Source: Hofstenia miamia
Taxonomy: Eukaryota; Xenacoelomorpha; Acoela
Direction: 5' to 3'
Assembly (NCBI GenBank): GCA_004352715.1
Contig: SCFE01000025.1
Location: forward strand, 2,155,329 to 2,219,328
Length of the DNA: 64,000 bases
Shown piece by piece: positions 56,600-64,000 of this stretch. The stretch's first letter is position 1. Each line of letters opens with the position of its first letter. The position numbers and the translations under genes were made by a program. The notes beneath the pieces were generated by a model that had not been told where the DNA came from, ran no database searches, and was given only the letters and a program-made list of their open reading frames with translations.

Positions 56600-58430
56600 A
56601 AAAATTTGTTTATATATTTTAGACATCGATTCTAGCCTAGATGTAATTATTTCCCGTGTGGAAAGGCGATTTGTTTAAATAATAATAAGTAATAAAAAAA
56701 TAATGTAATCTTGCCTCATTTTTTTTTAACTTTTTTAATAATTGAAGTAAAAATTAACGTTGAGATGAATTCGAACGTTCAGAACCTGATAGAAACCTTA
56801 AAAATAATTAGTTACAGTGTATTAAGCATAGCAACTAATGCCGTTTTCGCACGCCATCCTTCGATAGGAACTTTTCTGACTAAAAATCTTTCTTAAACAA
56901 TTATTTAAGCGTTAATAACTCAACAAATAGTAATGATATCCCACATTTGAAATCACCAAGGAATAGAGGAGTTTCTCTTCTTTCATTTTCGTTCTTGGCC
57001 CTCATCTACGGTGTCGTGATCTTCTAGTTTGCGCACTCCACACTTCAATGGATTTTGGAGGGCTATATACATTTATAGAAACAGTTAAAAATTTTTTTAA
57101 AAACATAGCTCAATATTTCAAGTACTTCAGGCCTAGAAATACACTTAGTAACAAAACTTGTTTACAGGACTTTACCGGATAACATATTCTGAAATAAAAC
57201 TTGATTTAAAAATGAAATTTTTGAGCAAATAACAATATTTTTCCATAGTATGGAAGTTGTCATGCGACAAAATAAGTATTTCTGACATATCAGAACATAG
57301 TCTATTTAACATGCGTCAAAATATTTTTTATTGTCATCCCCCAGGACGTCGATTTTATTGAAAAATGAGGTTGTTTTTCCATAATTGAACAATATATTAT
57401 CCGGTATCCAGCAGTGAAATTATCCGGAATTATCCGATATCCGGTATATTCAATTCACTATCGTGATCCCATACTTAATATAATCTGATGACTAAACAAG
57501 ACAAACGTATATACTAGTAAATATACCTATTATATTGATATTTGAGAATATAAATTATAAATAAAATGAGTATATGAACGAAGATTGACTTATCGCTATC
57601 CATTTCACCCAATTTCCATTTTTATTCATTAAATGTTGGAAAGGCACGTCATACAGATTCCATTCCAGTTTATTTCAATCTTAATTTGCTTAAAGAATAA
57701 CAAGCCTTTGCAATATCCTCGAATAGTGATAGTAATAGGGATTGATTTTCAAATCAAGTTCAATTTTTCAAATATTCAAATAAAAGTTTTCAAATTTTTA
57801 AAAAATTCCAAACTTTCAAATCAAATTTTGAAAAATTTCATAGTTCAGATTTCAAACCAAATTTTGAAGTCTAAAGAGCAAAGTTTGATATTTAAATTTT
57901 GGAAAATTTACACATCAACATTTTACTTAATTTTTACAATATTATTTTATGGTAAATGAAACTTAAAATTATTGTATCTGTGTATTATTAAGAGTACATT
58001 GTTAAATATTGTAAATGGAAACATCTGACAGGCATTAAAATGGCTTTATAAATTCATTTAATCGAATAAAACTCTTGGACCTGTTCTCTTAGCATGCTTG
58101 AAAATAAAACTAATAGTGAACACATTTTGCAAACTTTGTGATAACATGGCAACATATGTGTTGTTCTATTTTTTTCTACCTGGAATTAAATGAATAATTT
58201 CAACATATTTAAAATATCAAGGGCATATACTACACATTTGATATGTCTATGTACAGTCAGATCCAAATAATTCGAACAAAATTTTAAGTCCCATACAAAT
58301 GCAATTGAAAATAAGTCAGAAAATTCGAATAACACTTTGGTTAATTGGCACTGACATTTAGTAAAAAAATTATGTATTTTATATTAAAAATGTATTCCTT
58401 CTACATATTATTTCATAAACATTAAGTAGG
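56600..58430. other. AT-rich DNA with two low-complexity patches
   Basis: No gene. 57395-57452 holds ATCCGGTATCC, TTATCCGGAATTATCC and GATATCCGGTAT, a cluster of TATCCGG words of the kind seen at some hAT ends. 57740-57930 is rich in phased A and T runs (TTCAAATTTT-like), whose ORF (57633-57959) is low complexity. A pogo-like word, CAGTCAGATCCAAATAATTCG, occurs at 58254-58274 without a partner. Confidence 0.45.
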
Positions 58431-58431
58431 T

Positions 58432-58434
<3 letters not shown>

Positions 58435-58494
<60 letters not shown>
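58435..58494. repeat. (AT)n microsatellite
   Basis: About 60 bp of uninterrupted AT repeats. Confidence 0.97.
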
Positions 58495-58496
<2 letters not shown>

Positions 58497-58689
58497 TTAT
58501 TATTTCTCCTAGTATTTGTTATATTCAACCTGAAATATTAACACGAATATATTCATTTTTGCAATCGCCTTAAGTGAGTTTACTTGTTTGATTGCAGATG
58601 TTTTAATAAAATCATTAAATAATTCAACTTGAAAACGAAGACGTTTAGAAAACTATGATGACAATTAGTAATAAAGGGTGCTACGCGTG

Positions 58690-59170
58690 TAGAAGCAAAT
58701 GCAATGAGATTTGAAGACATGTTAAGTGTTTGTCAGTGTCATTCAACTGTCACGGAACACACTGCTATCAATGTGAAAATGATCGCAATTATAAAAAGCA
58801 TTTCTGGATTGCAGAAAATGACTGCGGTACTCAAAACAATCTCACATCAGGACCACAACGTTGTGGAAACCTCAATTGACCAGGATGCGTAATATCTCAC
58901 CTACCAACTGCTATACATGCTGCATTTAAACATGCCGTACTGATTAGTGTAGATGTGGAAGGGAGCTTCAGTAAATATAAGACAGTTGTACGAGCAAATC
59001 GCCAAAAACATTTCAAAACATTTTTTTGTTCATTGCAATTGATTTTAATGTTTCCCAATGCTCAGTTCAACCATATTCGCTTAACTGCATATTTCTGCAT
59101 ATTTGCCCCAACCAAAATGCATATTTCATCTTGTTTTTAGTGCATATTTTCGTTTCCATATTCATCAGCA
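58690..59170 (+). pseudogene. hAT-type (CGBP1-like) transposase tail with GCATATTT repeats
   Basis: Plus frames around 58750-58810 read CHGTHCYQCENDRNYKKHF, a Cys/His piece. 58920-59010 reads LISVDVEGSFSKYKTVVRANRQ. The pattern 'DVExSFSxYKxxxxxxR' is the dimerisation region of hAT transposases of the CGBP1-like group, with the usual Arg of 'VERSFS' changed to Gly. Just downstream the 8-mer GCATATTT recurs (59086-59150), as often seen near ends of such elements. Frames are broken; ends are not defined. Confidence 0.55.
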
Positions 59171-59620
59171 ATTGTAGCAAACATAGCTGCTTCTTTATTC
59201 TCCTATAATATCCCTCATGAAGCTAATTCTGAATGTGGGTATGCTTTGCGTACCCAACAACATTCATGAGTAGGCAATTGCATACCCAAGCGACATGGTA
59301 TCGCCGCCACTGTAATTGATCATTCATAAACAGGTGCATGGGAATAAAAATTATTTGTTTAATGGTTTTCATAAGGTAAAACCCTTATTTTCAAAATTTC
59401 TGCTACCCATAAATTCAAAGTGCTTTAAAAATACACTACTGGCAATATGTATTCGCCACCATGCTATTTTGAATAAATAATGAACATTCATTGAATAGAG
59501 TGTGCCTAAGATTATAACTAAGTGTTTCTCTGATTGAGAAAGGCAAATCCGTATGTCTAATACCATAAAATATGTAGAAGAACAATTGGCTGTAAATTTT
59601 TAGTCAAAATTAGAAAACTT

Positions 59621-61029
59621 GTATTGGAAAAATTTATTCGGCCACATGAAAAAATTTATATAAATGAGAAAATCTGAAAAAAAGTACATTAAAAATAAGA
59701 TACATAAATGAATAATTGATGCAATATAAGCAATTAGCAACAAAAGTCTCTCTTAATATTTTGTAGGGTGTCTCTTTGAGCGAATAACAGCTTCTAGGCG
59801 ATCAGGGATTGAAGCAAAAAGTCTTTCAATAAAGCTGTTGGGAATTGCAAAAATTTTTTCTTTATTGCACTCCACAGCTCGTCTTCAACGTGAAGAGTAT
59901 GACTTTCAAATTGTTGTTTGAACTCTTTCTACATATTTTCAATAATGTTAAGGTCTGGAGATTGGTCAGGCCAGTCAGCAAGGATAGCAACCCGATTATT
60001 GCGGAAGAAGTTTTTCATTTCTTTTGAGGTATGACATGGAGCACTATCCTGCTGATATATTGATCACTTGTAACGAGTGGCAAGAGTTCCTTTTCTAGAA
60101 TTCGAGCATATTGAGAGTACCAGTGTTGTGAACAATCTGTGAAAGCCACACTTCCATATTGCACTCCATGCCATTACAAATTTAGCACCATACTTCATGG
60201 TCCCCGAAAAATTGAGGCAAGAATCTGAACGTCTGTCCAGTTGAGCTCTTTATCAACATTATTTTTGATGCGTATAATTCAAATCCTGACTTATCTGAAA
60301 ATATAAAATTAGACCAATGTTCAGATGAATTGTCTTGCATTAAATTGGCCCACCTCAGTCGGCTTAATCTTTTCTTTGAGTTTAAGAATCGGTTTTGGGT
60401 GCCACGATAGTCCCAATTAAGCACTTCTTCAGGATGTTTCGCACAGTTTTTGCTATCACGATGTGACCATCAGCCCATTCCTTGCAAAGTTCCCCTGAAG
60501 TCTTTCTGGGATTTCGCTTTGAAAGGAACACAAGAGCTGTTTGGGAGGTTTTGGAGGTCTTCTTTGGTCTTTTGGACTTTAGCTTGGGCAATGAGGTTTT
60601 CATAAGTGAAGCGTCTGATGATATCTTCAACACTAATTCGAGGTCGCTCCAAATGTTTGGAGATAATCCACTTGCGGAAGGCAAGAGGTATGTAACCAGG
60701 CATCATATATTGCGAAGAAAGTCTGTTATTAGACATTTTCAATATAAAGAGACTGAAAAAAGCTCAACCAATGAAATTTTTTTACAGATTCACTGATTTG
60801 GTCTGAAGTGGCAGAATACATTTTTCCAAGAAAAGATTAGCTAACTAAACGTATTGTAGCATTTCGCCTTGAGATTTAAAGTAAATAGTGACAATTATTT
60901 CTCAATATTGATGAATTCCTCTTTCTGCAACACCAAATCTAAATAAAAAATACCTATGACATTCTTGGCGTCCATTTCTTAGAAATATTTGACAAATCAT
61001 GGGTCGCTGAATTCTTTTTTCCAGTACTG
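59621..61029 (-). mobile_element. Tc1-like transposon
   Basis: The left end reads GTATTGGAAAAATTTATTCG, and the reverse complement of the right end reads CAGTACTGGAAAAAAGAATT followed by CAGCGACCC (left: GGCCACATG). These are imperfect TIRs of about 30 bp. TA follows the right end at 61030-61031. About 1.4 kb is typical of Tc1, and a decayed transposase is present on the minus strand. Confidence 0.8.
59755..60742 (-). pseudogene. Tc1-like transposase, decayed
   Basis: In order on the minus strand: IPLAFRKWIISKHLERPRIS (60690-60630), the first helix-turn-helix; RNPRKTSGELCKEWADGHIV and KTVRNILKKCL (60515-60420), the second DNA-binding part; SKKRLSRLRWANLMQDNSSE and HWSNFIFSDKSGFELY (60375-60275), with the catalytic Asp of 'FSDES'; ADWPDQSPDLNIIENM (59980-59930), which carries the third catalytic residue and is followed by a stop; then LLKDFLLQSLIA (59830-59800), a shifted form of the 'SIPxRLxxVI' ending. 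Stops and frameshifts make it inactive. The plus-strand ORF 60482-60796 is a shadow. Confidence 0.87.
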
Positions 61030-61031
61030 TA

Positions 61032-62570
61032 CTCTCACGAGCTGTCCTGTGCATAAGTATGTACAGCATATATACCTTAAAGTTTATGTGGAGAATCTCA
61101 ATTTCAAGTTTTGAATGATATGATTCTGTTTTGCATAAATTGCAAATTATACTTTTGTAATTATTTTAAAAAATATTTGAACTGCAACCCATTTAAGACT
61201 TTCTAGGACTACATCTGCGCTAAAAAATCACAAAGTTACAAATTGGGTATAACTGTGGAAAGCCCATTAAATGAATTTAATAAACTTTCTACAACCATAC
61301 ATATTATTGGTAGATGTATGGCTTACTGGGCATGAAACTTAAAATGCACTACATTGTGATTATTGTTGAGGAATTTTTACTCTAATCGGGGACTATGTAA
61401 CTTAATTATAATCGCGTAGTTCTCGCTCTAATGGAGCATATTGCTTTCAATTCAGTATCAAAAGCAAAATTACTGTAAAGCTGAAAAATTGATAAAATTA
61501 TACATAAAGACACTCGAAAACATCCTATACGAAGGTACGCATGGATTTCATAAATTAGCTTCACCGGCTTCAAATTGCTGGAAGAATTAGATGCCTCACA
61601 CATAAATGTGTCAGCAAAACTTAAAACTTTGCAATTAGAAAAAAGCAGAGCTTCAACGTAAAGACTGATTTTTCTGTTGCTCTTAGTACTATAATTTTCC
61701 ATTACCAGATAATTGGTCTCATGTTCAGCTAACTTTGTGATTAATCGCCAATACTTGGGCCTTTGTTTTGTTTTCAAATGAAAGTTTGATGCTAGCATTT
61801 ATCTAGAGATTCATAGCATACTAGTGTTTTATCCAAGAGCAAAAGAATACTTAAAATTTTTTTGTAGTTCAAAATGTGTTGGTATATTGAGGTTCTAGGA
61901 AAAATCAAGCAGTTCAGAAGATTTTGTAAAGTGAGCATCAAAGTACTAATACACTTTAAATAAATTGTACATTTGCTGCAATTTCACAAAATTACATTTA
62001 AAAACTGGCATTCTTTTTTGTTTATGAATAAAATACGCCTGCCCCAACAGTGAGAGGGCATGACGTGTTTACTTTTAGTAGTTTTCTTGGGCATTCTTTA
62101 TACATATTTTACAATTTCTCTACATTTAGGACCCAAGCTTTCACAAATTTACTGAAACATATTTTGAGAATGGCTTTAATATATATATATATATATATAT
62201 ATATGCATAGTTTAGAAAGAAACATTTTTAATTTAATTATTAGATGTAACTCAATTTTTCCTTTGTTGGAATGACATTTGTAAATAAAAAACACTCTGCA
62301 TTTCAAGTCCATAGAAATACGTCAGCATTGCGCTAACGAGGTCACTTTGTTTGGATTTGGTTTCAGGTTATGCGCCTTAATTCTAAATTTGCTCTGCGCA
62401 AAGGATACAATCTTTAATAAATTACGCATTCCCATAAGAAACGCCTCTTCTATTTTGATTTTTTCCACATCAAAAGAATAATTGGACTAATAAGTCGAAT
62501 GTTTTTCAACTATAAAAAGTTGCAGAAATGTCGATGCTCATTGTAATTTAGCAAAATATTTCTAAAATTT
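61032..62570. other. AT-rich DNA with one orphan ORF
   Basis: No repeat ends were recognised apart from an (AT)n tract at 62178-62204. Confidence 0.5.
61406..61798 (-). CDS. Orphan ORF, 130 codons, unknown
   Basis: Uninterrupted minus-strand frame starting with ATG at 61798. Composition is mixed and protein-like, with basic N-terminus, a Cys/Ser-rich middle and a hydrophobic stretch near residues 95-110 (FRVSLCIILSIFQLY). I recognise no domain, and there are no transposon signatures around it. Without splice or homology support this remains a weak candidate; a chance ORF or decayed repeat is possible. Confidence 0.2.
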   Translation of the reverse strand: MLASNFHLKTKQRPKYWRLITKLAEHETNYLVMENYSTKSNRKISLYVEALLFSNCKVLSFADTFMCEASNSSSNLKPVKLIYEIHAYLRIGCFRVSLCIILSIFQLYSNFAFDTELKAICSIRARTTRL

Positions 62571-62589
62571 ATGCTTAAATCACTGGTTG

Positions 62590-62591
<2 letters not shown>

Positions 62592-62623
<32 letters not shown>

Positions 62624-62783
62624 NNNNNNNNNNNNNNNNNNNNNNNNNNNNNNNNNNNNNNNNNNNNNNNNNNNNNNNNNNNNNNNNNNNNNNNNNNNNN
62701 NNNNNNNNNNNNNNNNNNNNNNNNNNNNNNNNNNNNNNNNNNNNNNNNNNNNNNNNNNNNNNNNNNNNNNNNNNNNNNNNNNN

Positions 62784-62815
<32 letters not shown>
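62592..62815. repeat. (AT)n tract containing a 160-bp assembly gap
   Basis: AT repeats on both sides of N bases 62624-62783. Confidence 0.97.
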
Positions 62816-62817
<2 letters not shown>

Positions 62818-63365
62818 TTATTATTATTAAAACTTCACATGACAGCACTACAAAAGAAAGAATATATAATTGTATAGCACCGACATGAAGGGAGTAATCG
62901 TTGGTAATACAGTACTAAATATATTGACTAGCAGTTTTTGCACGTAATTTTGCCACAGTTTCATCTACATTTACCCATTCAGTTGAGTTGACTTGCAATG
63001 AATAAAAATATAATTAAAATTGACAAGTATACTGTAAGATGGGCATCAGGAGACGACAAGATGGACAGTAACAAGCAATAGTGAATGAGCACGTGATATA
63101 TACTCGGTATGATATTTCAAAGTACCTCAAGAAAAGAGCCAGTAGCTGTCGCTTGATTAAGGCTGGATTGTAAAGGTCAAAGCATGGAGAAGTTGACAAG
63201 CCTAGGTACTCTAAACCAGAAATTTGAAGCTGTAGAAAGACACCGTAGCTTTGGAAGTTTGAACAATATTCTGTCAGATGACCTTGTTGAGAAACTGTGA
63301 GAAAACTGAACAAAATGATGCCATTACATGTCGTAGCAATCAGACATTATCCTTGAGAAAAAAAT
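62816..63365. other. Unassigned sequence beside a LINE
   Basis: A minus ORF (63014-63313) of 99 codons is less AT-biased than average and lies in the direction of the LINE reverse transcriptase to its right, but it contains none of the expected motifs (no PQG or YADD block). It may be a decayed or foreign piece. Confidence 0.35.
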
Positions 63366-63369
63366 AATA

Positions 63370-64000
63370 TCATGGACTTGCAAGTATAATGAGAGAGGAA
63401 GCAGATTTAGAATGATTAGAGTGATCTACCATATCAAAGGCCTTTGAAAAGTCTGTATTGATGACATCAACCTGAGAGGAAAGAAGATCAGTTGACTTGT
63501 ATATTGAATCCACGAAACTTAGCAATTGAGTCACCGTCGATCTTTTTCTTATGAATCCATGTCTCATTGTAAAATAAGGATAAATAGAATATAAAATGCA
63601 TCTTTCGAGAATCTTTGAGACTACTGGTAATAATGCAATTGACCTGTAATTATCTTTTATATGCTGACGATTACTTTTCTTATAAGTTGGTGACAAACGC
63701 GTTATTTTCCATTTATTTGGGAAAGTTGAATTTTTCCTGATAGTATTAAAAAGGATGAATAAGGATTTTACCAGATAGAATGCTAGGTTCTTAAACAGAG
63801 CAGGTGGCAGGTTGTCAGATACGCGTGACTTGGTTTGATCTACAGATTCAAGATAAGCTAGAATAGAATAATTAGATAGCTTGAAGTCCGTAAGGTACAT
63901 CGATGAAGTAGTATCCATATTGTCAAAGATCGTAGCTTTAGAAGGTTTAAAAATTGTATTGAAATAACTATTGAAAAGTTCTGCTTTTTCCTAGTCCGTA
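63370..64000 (-). pseudogene. LINE reverse transcriptase N-terminal half, cut by window edge
   Basis: The minus strand from the window end reads EKAELFNSYFNTIF (about 63975-63935; the 'KAxxFNxxFxSVF' entry to reverse transcriptase), then SVDQTKSRVSDNLPPALFKN, FPNKWKITRLSPTYKK, DNYRSIALLPVVSKILERCI, HGFIRKRSTVTQLLSFVDSI and VINTDFSKAFDMVDHS, where the Asp of TDFSKAFD is the first catalytic residue. The frame is open over the whole part, apart from a stop close to the window edge. After VDH the similarity stops, so the palm YADD half is missing. It is a third LINE lineage in this window, distinct from that at 52.4-56.6 kb. Confidence 0.88.

Noticed and set aside
60482-60796. Plus-strand ORF of 104 codons
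   Set aside because: Antisense to the Tc1 transposase N-terminal region, which matches the family on the minus strand.
63014-63313. Continuation of the right-edge LINE reverse transcriptase
   Set aside because: None of the PQG, YADD or thumb motifs could be found in any frame, so I did not join it to the LINE.

Overview
The window is AT-rich, repeat-laden animal nuclear DNA with no bacterial-style gene organisation: no operons, rRNA or recognisable tRNA. The organism cannot be fixed from sequence alone. The mixture of CR1/L2-like LINEs, Tc1/mariner, hAT, piggyBac and DUF4817-type transposons plus many long (AT)n and (TTA)n tracts fits an invertebrate metazoan, such as an arthropod or a cnidarian. 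Five assembly gaps of 17-162 N are present; three of them lie inside (AT)n tracts. Two further single N bases each join a near-identical direct duplication.

Host coding content is sparse. The clearest item is the first coding exon of a Ras-superfamily small GTPase (38462-38642, minus) ending in a good splice donor. A reading region related to SLC22 organic ion transporters (50260-51697, minus) is readable almost to its C-terminus, but only across three frameshifts, so it is probably a pseudogene. A possible last exon with one membrane segment lies downstream of it (49551-49856, minus). A handful of longer orphan ORFs have no recognisable family.

Almost everything else that can be explained is mobile DNA. 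From left to right: a TIR-bounded mariner relic (3517-4345); an L2/CR1-like LINE (7340-8750, plus); a cluster of 5'-truncated LINEs sharing one 3' tail and embedded in (TTA)n (12.1-15.3 kb and again at 24.0-25.1 kb); a piggyBac C-terminal relic (18.15-18.48 kb, minus); a LINE reverse transcriptase relic (19.1-20 kb, minus); a transposase tail next to an (AT)n tract (23.1-23.5 kb); a 250-bp TA-flanked MITE (29979-30228); a mariner-like relic (31.6 kb); a complete but decayed hAT element with 8-bp target duplications (32018-34256); a 209-bp hAT-type MITE (36086-36294); a small pogo-like MITE (37436-37602); a hAT relic (39.3-40.6 kb); a Tc1-like element (41810-43179) followed after 6 bp by a DUF4817-type deletion derivative (43186-43918); a second copy of the hAT-type MITE (47047-48071) that carries an unusual 807-bp insertion built of CCACCAGTGG palindromes; a nearly complete CR1-like LINE with an esterase-type ORF1 (about 52.4-56.6 kb, minus); a CGBP1-like hAT tail (58.9-59.1 kb); another Tc1-like element (about 59621-61029); and the start of one more LINE running off the right edge (63.37-64.0 kb, minus).

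The most promising undescribed items are the 807-bp element with subterminal palindrome clusters, and the LINE family whose short copies are repeatedly bordered on both sides by TTA microsatellite, which suggests that it inserts into the tails of its own earlier copies.
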